Shown: in pieces, positions 1-9,439 of the stretch
Numbering within the stretch: the first letter of the stretch is position 1
How the letters are laid out: the number at the start of each line of letters is the position of its first letter
Assembly: GCA_049323275.1 (NCBI GenBank)
Contig: JBMOOM010000050.1
Coordinates: 28,340-92,339, forward strand
DNA: 64,000 bases
Reading direction: 5' to 3'
From: Taklimakanibacter sp049323275
GTDB lineage: Bacteria; Pseudomonadota; Alphaproteobacteria; Rhizobiales; Aestuariivirgaceae
Notes under the pieces: model-generated
What the model saw: the letters and a program-made list of their open reading frames with translations, nothing else
Database searches by the model: none
Told to the model about the DNA's origin: nothing
Translations under genes and position numbers: made by a program

Positions 1-1
1 C

Positions 2-574
2 TATCTCATTCTGCTGACCTGGTTCTCGAGCTATCTGGTGCGCATCTATGCCTGGCGCACTTTGCTCGGCACCAATGGCGTCCTGAACACGGTGCTCCTG
101 CAACTCGGCATCATCGATCACCCGGTCAGCGCCTTCCTGTTCAGCTCCTTCGCCGTCACCATCACGCTGGTCCACATCTATCTGCCTTTCTGCATCCTGC
201 TGGTCGTCGCCTCGCTCAGCGAAATCAAGCGTGACCTGATCGATGCGGCGCGCGATCTCGGCACGTCGTCGATCGGCGCCTTCTGCAAGGTGATCGCGCC
301 CAATGCCGCCACTGGCCTGATCGGCGCCTTCATGCTGACCTTCATCCTGGTGGCGGGCGACTATGTCACGCCGCAGATGCTGGGCGGCTCCTCGGGGCAG
401 ACCACCGGTCTCCTGATCGCCGACCAGTTCCGCAAGACCGGCAACTGGCCGCTCGGCGCGGCCCAGGCCTTCCTCATGTTCCTGGTGTCGCTCGCCATCT
501 ATTTCGGGCTCATCGCCATGGGCCGGATGACCGGCCTCGTCGTCCATCGCCCGCGCAAGAAAAAGGAGGCGTGA
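2..574 (+). CDS. ABC transporter permease, PotB-like (5' partial)
   Basis: Inner-membrane permease of a spermidine/putrescine-type ABC importer. The window opens inside the gene, so the true start is missing; the frame is open from base 2 and leaves about 190 residues. Several hydrophobic segments are visible, and the cytoplasmic EAA loop that docks on the ATPase is seen as a DAARDLG motif. The C-terminus is basic (RPRKKKEA). The stop directly abuts the ATG of the second permease, so the two are translationally coupled. The following permease, ATPase and Tat-exported binding protein complete the importer. The family is clear; the substrate is not, since this group also carries other amines, opines and organic acids. 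Confidence 0.88.
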   Translation, partial: YLILLTWFSSYLVRIYAWRTLLGTNGVLNTVLLQLGIIDHPVSAFLFSSFAVTITLVHIYLPFCILLVVASLSEIKRDLIDAARDLGTSSIGAFCKVIAPNAATGLIGAFMLTFILVAGDYVTPQMLGGSSGQTTGLLIADQFRKTGNWPLGAAQAFLMFLVSLAIYFGLIAMGRMTGLVVHRPRKKKEA

Positions 575-1363
575 ATGCTGCTGCGTCTCATCGTCTGGAC
601 CATTCTCGCATTCCTGGTGGCGCCGCTCGTCATCATCGTGCTGTTCAGCTTTCACGCCTCGGCCTCGCTCTCCTTTCCCTTCGCCGGCTTCAGCCTGCGC
701 TGGTATCAGGAGATCTTCGGCAATGCGCAGCTGGCCGGCGCCGTGATGAAGAGCCTGACCATCGCCTTCTTCACCGCCCTGATCACGCTTGCTCTCGGCG
801 CTTCCGCTTCCCTCGGCTGGCTGCGGCTCGACCGCATCGGCCGCGCCGTCATCGAGGCCATGTCGGTCACGCCGATCGCGCTGCCGGGCTTGTTCGTCGG
901 CGTGTCGCTGCTCGTGCTCTTCGCCCAGGCCGGCATCCGGCTCTCGACGCTCACCATTGTGATCTCGCATGTGGTCATCGCCTTGCCCATACTCATCGTC
1001 GCGATGAAGGCGCGGCTCGCTCTGTTCGATCCCTCGCTCGAGGAGGCGGCCCGCGATCTCGGCGCCAGCCAGCGCCAGACCTTCGCGCGGGTGACCTTGC
1101 CGCTCATCGCCCCGACGCTCATCTCCTCGGCGATCCTCGCTTTCGCCGTGTCCTTCGATGAGTTCGTGGTGACGTCCTTCGTCGCCGGCACCGAGACGAC
1201 CCTGCCCATGTATATCTGGTCGATGATGCGGCGCACCGTGACGCCGATGGTCAACGCCATCTCAACGCTCGTTCTCCTGTTCTCGGTCGGCATTCTTATG
1301 GGCGCCTGGCTCATCGGCCGCTTGCGCCGCCAGTCCGCCATTTCCGCCCGCGCCGAATCGTAG
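575..1363 (+). CDS. ABC transporter permease, PotC-like
   Basis: Second membrane subunit of the polyamine-type importer, 262 residues, a usual length for PotC-like proteins. It starts with a hydrophobic segment (LIVWTILAFLVAPLVIIVLF) and has the EAA-type coupling motif EEAARDLGAS in the C-terminal half. The ATG lies immediately after the stop of the first permease. The ATPase gene follows 11 bases downstream after an AGAGGTAGA ribosome site. The two permeases should form the heterodimeric channel. Substrate unknown. Confidence 0.9.
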   Translation: MLLRLIVWTILAFLVAPLVIIVLFSFHASASLSFPFAGFSLRWYQEIFGNAQLAGAVMKSLTIAFFTALITLALGASASLGWLRLDRIGRAVIEAMSVTPIALPGLFVGVSLLVLFAQAGIRLSTLTIVISHVVIALPILIVAMKARLALFDPSLEEAARDLGASQRQTFARVTLPLIAPTLISSAILAFAVSFDEFVVTSFVAGTETTLPMYIWSMMRRTVTPMVNAISTLVLLFSVGILMGAWLIGRLRRQSAISARAES

Positions 1364-1374
1364 AGGTAGAAGCC

Positions 1375-2463
1375 ATGAAAGCTCCGACACCCATCATCGA
1401 GATCCGTGACGGCAAGAAGAGCTTCGGGGCCTTCGTGGCGCTGGAGAACATCAATCTCACCATCCATGAGGGCGAGATCCTGACGCTGCTCGGGCCGTCG
1501 GGCTGCGGCAAAACCACCTTGATGCGCCTGATCGCCGGCTTCGAGGGCCTCACCTCCGGCAGCTTGCGCGTCAGCGGCGAGGATGTCGCCGCCGTGCCGC
1601 CGGAGCGCCGCCCGGTCAATATGGTGTTCCAGCGTTACGCGCTGTTCCCCCATCTCGACGTTTTCGAGAATGTCGCTTTCGGACTCAAGGTGAAGGGGCT
1701 CTCGAAGCCCGAGGTCACCGAGCGGGTGAAGCGCATGCTGCATATCGTGCAGCTCGAAAGCCTCGCCAACCGCTATATCGACGAATTGAGCGGCGGCCAG
1801 TGCCAGCGCGTGGCGCTCGCCCGGGCGCTGGTCAACGAGCCCAAGGTCCTGCTGCTCGACGAGCCTTTGGCCGCGCTCGATCTCAAGATCAGGCAGCATA
1901 TGCTGGCCGAGATGAAGCGCATCCACGCCGAAACCGGCGCCACCTTCATCTATGTCACCCATGACCAGGACGAGGCGATGATCCTCTCCGACCGGGTGGT
2001 GCTGATGGAAAAGGGACGTATCGTCCAGATCGACCGGCCGGAAGACATGTATGCGCGGCCCAAGAGCCTGTTCGCCGCGAAGTTCCTGGGCGAAACCAAC
2101 CTCTTCGAGACGGCGGTCGCCGACACAGGCGCCCAGGGCACGCTGGCGAAGACCGCCTCGGGCATCGGCTTTCTCAGCCGCAATGGGGCGGGCCACAAGG
2201 CGGGCGACAAGGTCGTCGTGTCGATCCGTCCCGAATCCTTCAGCTTCGCCGACAATGACGAAGGTTCGGCGCAGAAAGCGCAGGGCCAGGTCGAGGATGT
2301 CGTCTTCATCGGCAGCCGTTCCTTCTACACGGTCCGGCTCGATGATCAGGCCAAGATTCGCATCCAGGTTCAGCGCAATGGCCGGGCGAAGCTGCCCGAG
2401 CCCGGCAATCGCGCGACGATTTACTGGGATGCCGACAATGTCGTGATGCTGCCGCAGGGCTGA
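1375..2463 (+). CDS. ABC transporter ATP-binding protein, PotA-like
   Basis: Cytoplasmic ATPase of the same importer, 362 residues. Walker A is GPSGCGKTT (about residues 40-48), the signature is LSGGQCQR (a Cys where Gln is usual), Walker B is LLLDEPLAALD, and the H-loop is THDQDEA. The C-terminal 110 or so residues form the TOBE-like region typical of PotA/FbpC-type ATPases. It lies between the permeases and the binding protein; the 130-base gap after it contains a weak inverted repeat (GACAAT/ATTGTC) and a good ribosome site for the next gene. Confidence 0.93.
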   Translation: MKAPTPIIEIRDGKKSFGAFVALENINLTIHEGEILTLLGPSGCGKTTLMRLIAGFEGLTSGSLRVSGEDVAAVPPERRPVNMVFQRYALFPHLDVFENVAFGLKVKGLSKPEVTERVKRMLHIVQLESLANRYIDELSGGQCQRVALARALVNEPKVLLLDEPLAALDLKIRQHMLAEMKRIHAETGATFIYVTHDQDEAMILSDRVVLMEKGRIVQIDRPEDMYARPKSLFAAKFLGETNLFETAVADTGAQGTLAKTASGIGFLSRNGAGHKAGDKVVVSIRPESFSFADNDEGSAQKAQGQVEDVVFIGSRSFYTVRLDDQAKIRIQVQRNGRAKLPEPGNRATIYWDADNVVMLPQG

Positions 2464-2593
2464 CTGTCGCACTCTGAAGCAGGAGATGCACAAGGGAGCG
2501 CCGACAATCTGGCCTTTGCGAAATTGTCCAGCCAATCCCGCCACCACATAATCCGCCTACTGAACGTCAACCAGAAACCTATGGGGAGTTGAA

Positions 2594-3742
2594 ATGAAGA
2601 CCATCTGGTCACCCGAACAAATCATGCAGGCCGCCGCGATGAATCGCCGGTCCTTCCTGGGCGGCGCCGCCGCCGTGGCCGGCGGCCTGGTCGCCGGTCC
2701 CTTCCTTCCCAATGCCGCCTTGGCCGCCGCGTCCGGCGACATGCAGATCATGGCCTGGGAAGGCTGGGAGCTGGTCGACGAGCTCAAGGACTGGCGCGAG
2801 AAGAACAATGTCTCCATCGAAGTGAGCGCCATGGGCAATCAGGACGATGTGACCAACAAGTTCAACATGCCCAATCCGCCGGCCTTCGATGCCGCCGAAT
2901 ATAATCAGGGCTATGCCGATCTCTATATCGACGTGATCAAGATCACCAAACCCTTGGACAAGGCGAAGCTGTCCAATTACAGCGCCGACAATCTCTTCGA
3001 CGTCTTCTATGACAAGCCGACCTGGTATCGCGACGGCAAGCTGCATGGCGTGCCTTATGCCTGGGGTCTCAACACCATCGTCTACAATCCGGCGAAGATG
3101 GAGAAGCCGACGTCCTATCAGGATCTGCTCAAGCCCGAGCTCAAGGGCAAGATCGTGCTGGTCGACGATACGCTGGTCACCTGGCCGGTGGCGGCGACGC
3201 TCGCCGGCTTCGGCGGCAAGTTCCCCAACCTGACGAAAGAGGAGATGGCGCAGACCTTCGAGCATCTGAAGCAATATCGCGCCCAGGCCCGCCTCATCAG
3301 CCTGACTTACGGCGACGTCGTCTCGCTGATGGTGTCGGGCGAGGTTCTCGCCTGCTTCGCCGGCTGGACCGGCATTCCGACCGAGACCGCCAAGCAGGGC
3401 GTCAAGACCGAATATACGATCCCCAAGGAAGGCGCCGCCACCTGGTGCGACGCCTGGTTCATGCCGCCGTCCGTCGACAACGAAGAGACGGCCTATGAAT
3501 TCTGCAATCTGGCGATCTCGCCGGAAGTGCAGGCCAAGATCGCGACCCGCAATGCCGCCGGCGTCGTGTCGTCCAAGGCGGTCGAGCTCCTGCCGCCCGA
3601 GACCAAGGCGCTGTTCGATTATTCCGATGTCGACGGCATCTTCAAATCCTCGCCGCTGCTCGGCATCCCGCCGCTCGAATCGGCGGAGCACGCCACCTAT
3701 GCCGACTGGGTCGCGGCCTGGAACGAGTTCAAGGCGGGCTGA
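2594..3742 (+). CDS. Polyamine-type ABC transporter substrate-binding protein, Tat-exported
   Basis: Periplasmic solute-binding protein of the PotD class, 382 residues. It has an N-terminal twin-arginine signal (NRRSFLGGAAAVAG, then ANAALAA-like cleavage region at about residue 45), so it should be exported folded. The start at 2594 is preceded by GGGGAG at good spacing; an internal Met at the NRRSF sequence is an alternative. Typical PotD features follow, such as the YAWGLNTIVYNP stretch. It sets the specificity of the importer encoded just upstream, and the downstream oxidoreductase starts only 9 bases after its stop, implying that the imported compound is its substrate or precursor. This is inference from context. 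Confidence 0.9.
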   Translation: MKTIWSPEQIMQAAAMNRRSFLGGAAAVAGGLVAGPFLPNAALAAASGDMQIMAWEGWELVDELKDWREKNNVSIEVSAMGNQDDVTNKFNMPNPPAFDAAEYNQGYADLYIDVIKITKPLDKAKLSNYSADNLFDVFYDKPTWYRDGKLHGVPYAWGLNTIVYNPAKMEKPTSYQDLLKPELKGKIVLVDDTLVTWPVAATLAGFGGKFPNLTKEEMAQTFEHLKQYRAQARLISLTYGDVVSLMVSGEVLACFAGWTGIPTETAKQGVKTEYTIPKEGAATWCDAWFMPPSVDNEETAYEFCNLAISPEVQAKIATRNAAGVVSSKAVELLPPETKALFDYSDVDGIFKSSPLLGIPPLESAEHATYADWVAAWNEFKAG

Positions 3743-3751
3743 CGCTTTTCC

Positions 3752-5353
3752 ATGCCTGACTATATCGTCGTGGGCGGCGGCTCGGCCGGATGCGTCGTCG
3801 CCTCGCGGCTTTCTGAAGATGCGGCAAGCTCGGTGCTGCTGCTCGAGGAAGGCCCCGAGGACCGCAACATCGCCATCCATCTGCCGGTGATGGTCTATAA
3901 GACCGCCACCGGCAACCTGCTGCAGCGGCTGGAGCAGGAGCCGGCGGCCGGGAATCCGAAAGCAAAGAAGCCCACCATGGTGCAGGCGCGGGTTCTGGGC
4001 GGCGGCAGCTCGGTCAATGCCATGCTTTATGTGCGCGGAATTCCCTCCGACTACGACCGTTGGGCGCAAGAGGGCGCCGAAGGCTGGGCCTATGACGATG
4101 TCCTGCCCTTCTTCAGGCGTGCCGAGGATAATGACTCGCTCTCAGGACCGGCGCATGCGACCGGCGGTCCGCTCAAAGTATCGAATCCCGAATATGTGAG
4201 TCCGCTCACCCGTCTCTGGCTCAAGGCCTGCCAGGAGCGCGGCATTCCGCCGGTGCCGGATTTCAACAGCGGCAACCAGGCGGGCTCGGGCCTCTATCAG
4301 CTCACGCTGCGCAATGGCCGGCGCGCCAGCGCCGCTGTCTGCTATCTGAAGCCCGCGCGCAAGCGGCCCAATCTCGCCGTCTCGACCAACAGCCGCGCCT
4401 TGAAGCTCATCGTCGAGGACAAGCGCGTCACCGGCGTGGAATATATGAAGGGCGGCGAGCGCATGATCGCCAAAGCGGAGCGCGAGGTGATCGTGGCGGC
4501 GGGCGCCATCAACACGCCGCGTCTGCTGATGGTGTCGGGTATCGGTCCCGGCAAGCATCTGAGCCGGATCGGTGTTCCGGTCGTGCATGATCTGCCGGGA
4601 GTCGGCCGCAATCTGCAGGACCATATGGACGTCTATCTGGTCTACGAGCTCCAGGGCGATCATGGCTACGACAAATACAAGAAGCTTCATTGGAAGGCCT
4701 GGGCGGGCCTCCAATATGCGCTGTTCCGCCAGGGGCCGGTCTGTTCGAACATCATCGAAGGCGGCGCCTTCTGGCGCGTGAACCAGGATGATCCCCATGC
4801 CGACGTGCAATATGCCTTTCTCGCCGGCTCCGGCGTCGAGGAGGGGGTGCGGCCGGTCAAGGGCGCCAGCGGCTGCACGCTCAATGCCTGCCAGATCAGG
4901 CCGCGCTCGCGCGGCTTCGTCGAACTGCGCTCGCCCGATCCTTTTGCGCCACCGCGCATCGTGCCCAATTATCTCTCCGACCCTTACGATCTCGAGACGA
5001 TGGCGCGCGCCGTGAGGCTCGGCCGTGAGATCATGGGACAGCCGGTGCTGAAACCCTATATCCGGCGCGAGATCCTCCCCGAGCATCCGCTCGTGACACC
5101 CGAGGATCATCGCCAATATGTGAAGGACCAGGCGCAGGGCGCTTTGCATCCGACCGGCACCTGCCGGATCGGCGCCGATCCGATGGCGGTGGTCGACAGC
5201 AAGCTCAGGGTGCACGGCCTGTCGGGCCTGCGCATCGCCGATGCCTCGATCATGCCTTATGTGCCCTCGGGCAATACCAACGCGCCGGCGATCATGGTCG
5301 GGGAGCGCGCCTCCGACTTCATTCGCGCTGGCCGCAATGATCTGAGGAGCTGA
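3752..5353 (+). CDS. GMC-family FAD-dependent oxidoreductase (choline-dehydrogenase-like)
   Basis: Flavoprotein of 533 residues that should oxidise an alcohol to an aldehyde. The N-terminal FAD-binding motif is VVGGGSAGCVVASRL; the second GMC signature region is GAINTPRLLMVSGIGP; the C-terminus carries the catalytic HPTGTCRIG and SGNTNAPAIMVGE blocks. The family includes choline, polyethylene glycol and other alcohol dehydrogenases. It lies 9 bases after the transporter binding protein and overlaps the next gene by one base, so it is part of the same operon. An amino-alcohol substrate would fit the transporter class, but the sequence does not fix it. Confidence 0.88.
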   Translation: MPDYIVVGGGSAGCVVASRLSEDAASSVLLLEEGPEDRNIAIHLPVMVYKTATGNLLQRLEQEPAAGNPKAKKPTMVQARVLGGGSSVNAMLYVRGIPSDYDRWAQEGAEGWAYDDVLPFFRRAEDNDSLSGPAHATGGPLKVSNPEYVSPLTRLWLKACQERGIPPVPDFNSGNQAGSGLYQLTLRNGRRASAAVCYLKPARKRPNLAVSTNSRALKLIVEDKRVTGVEYMKGGERMIAKAEREVIVAAGAINTPRLLMVSGIGPGKHLSRIGVPVVHDLPGVGRNLQDHMDVYLVYELQGDHGYDKYKKLHWKAWAGLQYALFRQGPVCSNIIEGGAFWRVNQDDPHADVQYAFLAGSGVEEGVRPVKGASGCTLNACQIRPRSRGFVELRSPDPFAPPRIVPNYLSDPYDLETMARAVRLGREIMGQPVLKPYIRREILPEHPLVTPEDHRQYVKDQAQGALHPTGTCRIGADPMAVVDSKLRVHGLSGLRIADASIMPYVPSGNTNAPAIMVGERASDFIRAGRNDLRS

Positions 5354-6123
5354 TGCGCCTGTCCGCCTGTATCGAGATGCTGTTCGTCTACGAAGCGTCC
5401 GATATCGTTGACCGCATGGCGCTCGCCGCCGCAGCCGGCTTCGAGACGGTCGAGTTCTGGCATTGGCGCAACAAGGACATCGCCGCCATCGACAAGGCGC
5501 GGCGCGAGCTCCGCCTCGCCATCGCCGGCCTGCTCGCCGAGCCGGTGGCCGACCTGACCGATCCGGCGCGCCATGACGAATTTCTCGCCGGTTTGAAGGA
5601 GAGCCTTGCGGTGGCGCGCCGCCTCGAGGCGCCGGTCCTGATCGCCCAGGCCGGCAGCGAGTTGCCGGGAAGATCGCGCGCCGGGCAGCATCAGGCGATC
5701 GTCACGGCGCTGAGGCGCGCCGCCGATCTTCTGGCCGGCGCCGGCGTCGTCCTGGCGCTGGAGCCTTTGAACATTCGCATCGATCATCCCGGCTATTATC
5801 TGTCATCGACGGAAGAGGGGCTCGACATCGTCGATGCCGTCGGCCGGCCGGAAATCAGGCTCCTCTACGACCTCTATCATTCGATGGTGATGGGCGAGGC
5901 GCCGGCGCAGGTGCTGGCGGGCCGGGTCGACCGCATCGCCCATCTTCATGTTGCCGATCACCCGGGCCGGCATCAGCCGGGCACCGGCGGGCTGGCGCTC
6001 GCCGAAGCGCTGGCCTGGATCGGCAGCCGGGGCTATGCCGGCGCGGCCGGACTCGAATTCGTGCCGAAGGGGCCGACCGCGCAAGCCGTCGAAGACGCTA
6101 GACGGCGGCTGCGAGCGATCTAG
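5353..6123 (+). CDS. Sugar phosphate isomerase/hydroxypyruvate isomerase-like TIM barrel protein
   Basis: A 256-residue protein of the xylose-isomerase-like TIM-barrel family, closest in style to hydroxypyruvate isomerase (Hyi). The N-terminus (RLSACIEMLF) matches Hyi-type starts, and the metal-ligand glutamates appear in LEPLN and in GLEFVPKG near the end; LHVADHPGRH is the Hyi-like active-site loop. The family interconverts hydroxypyruvate and tartronate semialdehyde or epimerises keto-sugars. Its ATG overlaps the stop of the GMC gene by one base. The 3' end overlaps the convergent aminotransferase gene by 26 bases. Confidence 0.8.
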   Translation: MRLSACIEMLFVYEASDIVDRMALAAAAGFETVEFWHWRNKDIAAIDKARRELRLAIAGLLAEPVADLTDPARHDEFLAGLKESLAVARRLEAPVLIAQAGSELPGRSRAGQHQAIVTALRRAADLLAGAGVVLALEPLNIRIDHPGYYLSSTEEGLDIVDAVGRPEIRLLYDLYHSMVMGEAPAQVLAGRVDRIAHLHVADHPGRHQPGTGGLALAEALAWIGSRGYAGAAGLEFVPKGPTAQAVEDARRRLRAI

Positions 6124-7246
6124 GCTTCACGCCATATTCCTCGGCGAGGAAATCGTCGATCAACTGCAGCGCTTCCCGCAGCGCATCCGCTTCGCTGCCG
6201 ATACCGAAACGTAAATGGTTTTCCATGCCGAACCAGGCGCCCGCGACGAGAAAGACGCTCTTCCTCTCGCGCAGCTTGCGGCAGAGGGCCTCCGAGGCGT
6301 CGGGCAACTGGTAGCGCAGGAACGCCATGGCGCCGGCCTGGGGCGGCACCCAGCTGAAGATGTCCGATCTGCCCTCGATCCACTGGCGCATCTGGCCGAG
6401 ATTGCGCGCCAGCACGTCGCGATTGCGCTTCAGGATACCGGTGCGCCTTTCCGGCTGAAGCGCGTGCAGCGCCACCCGCTGTCCCGGAATATTGCTGCCG
6501 ATGGTCGTGTAGTCCTGATGCCGCATGGCCTTCTCGATCACGGCTTCGGGCGCCACCATCCAGCCGATCCTGAGGCCGGCCAGCGCCATGCCCTTGGCGG
6601 TGCCGCCGGTGACGATCGTCTTCGGCGCCGCGCCGTGGAGGGTCATGATCTCGTCGCCCATAAGCTCGGTGCCGCGATAGATCTCGTCCGAATGGAGATG
6701 GATGTCGCGCTCGGCGCAGAGCGCGATCAATGTGGCGCGTTCGGCATCGCCGAGAATCGAGCCGGTCGGATTGTTGGGATTGCACAGGCTGATGAGGCGC
6801 GTGCGGGAATTGACCAGCCGGCGCAGCTCGTCGAAATCGATGAACCACCGGTCGCGGTCGAGCCGCAGCGGGCAGAGATGCACGCTCGCGCCCAGAGCCT
6901 TGGCGAGGCCCGGCGCCTGCATGAAGGTCGGCGTGACGATGACGGCTTCGTCGCCGGCCTCGAGCGTGCTCATCACGGTGAGCATGTTCGCCTCGCTGCT
7001 GCCGGTGGTGACGAGCACATTCTCCGTGCTCGCGCCTGGATGCAGCGCCGCGATGGCCGCGCGCAAAGCCGGCTCCCCTTCGGTGTGGCCATAGCCGAGC
7101 GGTAAATCGAGCAGATACTCTATTTCTTCTGACGACAGGATCTCGCGCAGCGTGAAAGGGTGCAGTCCGCTTTCGGTGAGGTTGTATTTGACCGTGTTCT
7201 CCCAGATCGACTGGTTTCTCTCGAGCTCGAACAGGTCAATGCGCAT
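6098..7246 (-). CDS. PLP-dependent aminotransferase, class I/II
   Basis: Fold-type I aminotransferase of 382 residues. Visible motifs are the TTGSSEAN substrate loop, the NPNNPTG signature, the DEIYRG aspartate that contacts the pyridine nitrogen, and the PLP-lysine region GGTAKGMALAGLRIGW, where the usual SLSK is TAK. It is transcribed toward the transporter operon and overlaps its last gene by 26 bases, so the two sets are convergent. Its 5' side faces the aldehyde dehydrogenase promoter region. Probable role: amino-group transfer in the same catabolic island. The exact substrate is not visible. Confidence 0.85.
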   Translation of the reverse strand: MRIDLFELERNQSIWENTVKYNLTESGLHPFTLREILSSEEIEYLLDLPLGYGHTEGEPALRAAIAALHPGASTENVLVTTGSSEANMLTVMSTLEAGDEAVIVTPTFMQAPGLAKALGASVHLCPLRLDRDRWFIDFDELRRLVNSRTRLISLCNPNNPTGSILGDAERATLIALCAERDIHLHSDEIYRGTELMGDEIMTLHGAAPKTIVTGGTAKGMALAGLRIGWMVAPEAVIEKAMRHQDYTTIGSNIPGQRVALHALQPERRTGILKRNRDVLARNLGQMRQWIEGRSDIFSWVPPQAGAMAFLRYQLPDASEALCRKLRERKSVFLVAGAWFGMENHLRFGIGSEADALREALQLIDDFLAEEYGVKPRSLAAAV

Positions 7247-7426
7247 GGTTCACCTTGGATGAAGCGGGGATGACGGCCAGAGGTAGCGAGCGGGCTAGGA
7301 AGAATTCTCTCGAATCCCGGGAGGGGTCGGAAACATTCTGCCGAAGCCGCGAAGCAAAAGAAAATTGCATGCCGGATGCGCCGCGTATCAGGGGGCGCAG
7401 GAAATCTCTTCAGTCGGGAACAGGGC

Positions 7427-8860
7427 ATGGACATCAGGCCGAATTACATCAATGGCGAATGGCGCGCGGCGGAGGCTCATAGCGAGCGCCGCAACCCATC
7501 GGATCTCTCGGAGAGCATCGGCCGCTTCGCCATTGCGAGTCCCGCGGATGTCGCCGATGCGGTGACCGCCGCGCATCAGGCGCTGCCCGGCTGGAGTGCT
7601 GAAACCCCGCAAAGGCGCCAGGACATTCTCAACAAGGCGGCGGATATCGTCAGCCGCCGCAAGGACGAACTCGCCATCCTGCTGTCGCGCGAGGAAGGCA
7701 AGACGCTCCCCGAATCGAAGACCGAGGTGACGAAGGCAGGCGAGACATTGCGCTATTTCGCCGGCGAGGCGGTGCGTATGGCCGGTGCCAGCCTGCGCTC
7801 GGTGCGCGCCGGTGTCGATATCGACATGCGCCGCGAGCCGGTCGGCGTCGTGGCGCTGATCACGCCGTGGAATTTCCCTTTCTCGATTCCGGCCTGGAAG
7901 GCGGCGCCGGCGCTGGCCTATGGCAATTGCGCCATTCTGAAGCCGGCCGATCTCACCAATGCCGTCGCCTGGGAACTGGCGAAGATCCTGCATGAGGCAG
8001 GTGTCCCGCCGGGCGTCTTCCAGCTGGTGATGGGGGGCGCCGAGACGGGAGCGGCATTGACATCCGACCCGGGCATCGATGGCGTGAGCTTTACCGGCTC
8101 GGGCGCGGTCGGCCGGCGCATCGCCAGGGATGTGGTGGATCGCGGAGTCCGCATTCAGCTCGAACTCGGCGGCAAGAACCCGCTTTACGTCGCCGGCGAC
8201 GCCGACATGGCGAAGGCGGTCGATGCCGCGATCAAGGGCGGCTTCTATTCGACCGGCCAACGCTGCACCGCGTCGAGCCGCATCATCGTCGATGCCGCCA
8301 TCCACGATCGTTTCGTCGAGGAGCTTCTGGCGCGCACGCGGGCATTGCGCATAGGCCACGCGCTCGATCCCAAGAGCGACATAGGTCCGCTCGCCAGCGC
8401 ACCGCAATTGCGGCGCGTATCGGACTTCATAGTGCAGGCCGAGCAGGACGGCGCCGAGCGCCGATATGGTGGTGACAGTCTCGAGCGCGAGACGGAGGGA
8501 TATTTCCTCTCGCCGGCAATCTTCACGCGCGGCGACATGCGCCAGATCATCAACCGCGAGGAAGTCTTCGGCCCCGTCATTTCGGTCTTCAAGGCGGATG
8601 ATTTCGACGCGGCGGTGAAGATCGCCAATGCCACGGAATATGGTCTGAGCGCCGGCATCTTCACCGCCTCGCACGCCAAGGCCCGCGCCTTCATGCGGGC
8701 GAGCAATGCCGGCATGGTGATGGTGAACCTGCCGACCGTCGGGTCCGATTATCACGTGCCTTTCGGCGGGCGCGGCGCCTCGGCCTATGGGCCGAAGGAA
8801 ATGGGCCTGGGCGCGGTCGAGTTCTTCACCCAGACCAAGACCGCCTATATCGCCGATTGA
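7427..8860 (+). CDS. Aldehyde dehydrogenase, alpha-ketoglutarate semialdehyde type
   Basis: NAD(P)-dependent aldehyde dehydrogenase, 477 residues from the ATG at 7427 (MDIRPNYINGEW). An in-frame ATG 51 bases earlier is less likely because ALDH proteins normally begin at the NYINGEW region. Catalytic Glu is about residue 246 (LELGGKN) and the nucleophile Cys about 280 (GQRCTAS). The C-terminal NLPTVGSDYHVPFGG block resembles that of 2,5-dioxovalerate (alpha-ketoglutarate semialdehyde) dehydrogenases, which end hydroxyproline, arabinose and glucarate pathways. It is the first gene of the second part of the island, about 100 bases ahead of the cupin gene. Confidence 0.88.
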   Translation: MDIRPNYINGEWRAAEAHSERRNPSDLSESIGRFAIASPADVADAVTAAHQALPGWSAETPQRRQDILNKAADIVSRRKDELAILLSREEGKTLPESKTEVTKAGETLRYFAGEAVRMAGASLRSVRAGVDIDMRREPVGVVALITPWNFPFSIPAWKAAPALAYGNCAILKPADLTNAVAWELAKILHEAGVPPGVFQLVMGGAETGAALTSDPGIDGVSFTGSGAVGRRIARDVVDRGVRIQLELGGKNPLYVAGDADMAKAVDAAIKGGFYSTGQRCTASSRIIVDAAIHDRFVEELLARTRALRIGHALDPKSDIGPLASAPQLRRVSDFIVQAEQDGAERRYGGDSLERETEGYFLSPAIFTRGDMRQIINREEVFGPVISVFKADDFDAAVKIANATEYGLSAGIFTASHAKARAFMRASNAGMVMVNLPTVGSDYHVPFGGRGASAYGPKEMGLGAVEFFTQTKTAYIAD

Positions 8861-8964
8861 GGCGGTGCGCCTGCCTGTTTCATTCCCGCCCGGGGACGAA
8901 AAAAGCAGGTTCTTTCCGGCGGCTTGCCTAGTCTCATGAGAACAGAAAAAATGGAGTTTGCGTG

Positions 8965-9435
8965 ATGCGCAAGAAGATCAGCCCGATCGACCCGGCCACT
9001 CTCGAGGCGGACACCAAGTCGACCTATCCCGAAGTGTTCCAGAAGCCGGTTGCCGGCCGCCGCAAGCGGCGCCTCGCGCCGCTCGCCCAGCTCAAGCATC
9101 TGTCGGCCGTGCATGTGGAGCTGCCGCCCGGCTGCGCCTCGTCGCTGCGCGTCTGGCACAGCCATGAGGACGAGCTGATCATCGTCACCGAGGGCGAGTT
9201 GACGCTCGTCACCGATGACGGCGAGGAGATCATGCGCGCCGGCCATATTGCGGGTTTTCCCGCCGGCGCCGCCAATGGCCATCAGATCGTGAATCGCAGT
9301 GGCGCGCGCGCCGCCTTCGTCGAAGTCGCGAGCTTCGACGAGCAGAACACCTCGACCTATCCCGACCATGACCTCCTGCAGATCCCCGACGGCCGCGGCC
9401 GCCGCTTCGTCCGCAAGGACGGCACGCCCTATTGA
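8965..9435 (+). CDS. Cupin-domain protein
   Basis: Single-domain cupin of 156 residues. The metal-binding cupin motif 1 reads as WHSHEDELIIVTEGE, with the His-X-His and Glu ligands present, and the second motif ends in GHQIVNRS, supplying the last His. It may be a small dioxygenase, an isomerase or a ligand-binding protein; the sequence alone does not decide. The start is ATG 8965 with GGAG eight bases upstream; a GTG immediately before it (8962) is also possible. The stop is four bases before the GTG of the lyase gene, so the two are co-transcribed. Confidence 0.82.
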   Translation: MRKKISPIDPATLEADTKSTYPEVFQKPVAGRRKRRLAPLAQLKHLSAVHVELPPGCASSLRVWHSHEDELIIVTEGELTLVTDDGEEIMRAGHIAGFPAGAANGHQIVNRSGARAAFVEVASFDEQNTSTYPDHDLLQIPDGRGRRFVRKDGTPY

Positions 9436-9439
9436 TCCC

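Noticed and set aside
706..2547. A 613-codon open frame on the minus strand
   Set aside because: Lies across the second permease and the ATPase genes on the other strand, with no motif.
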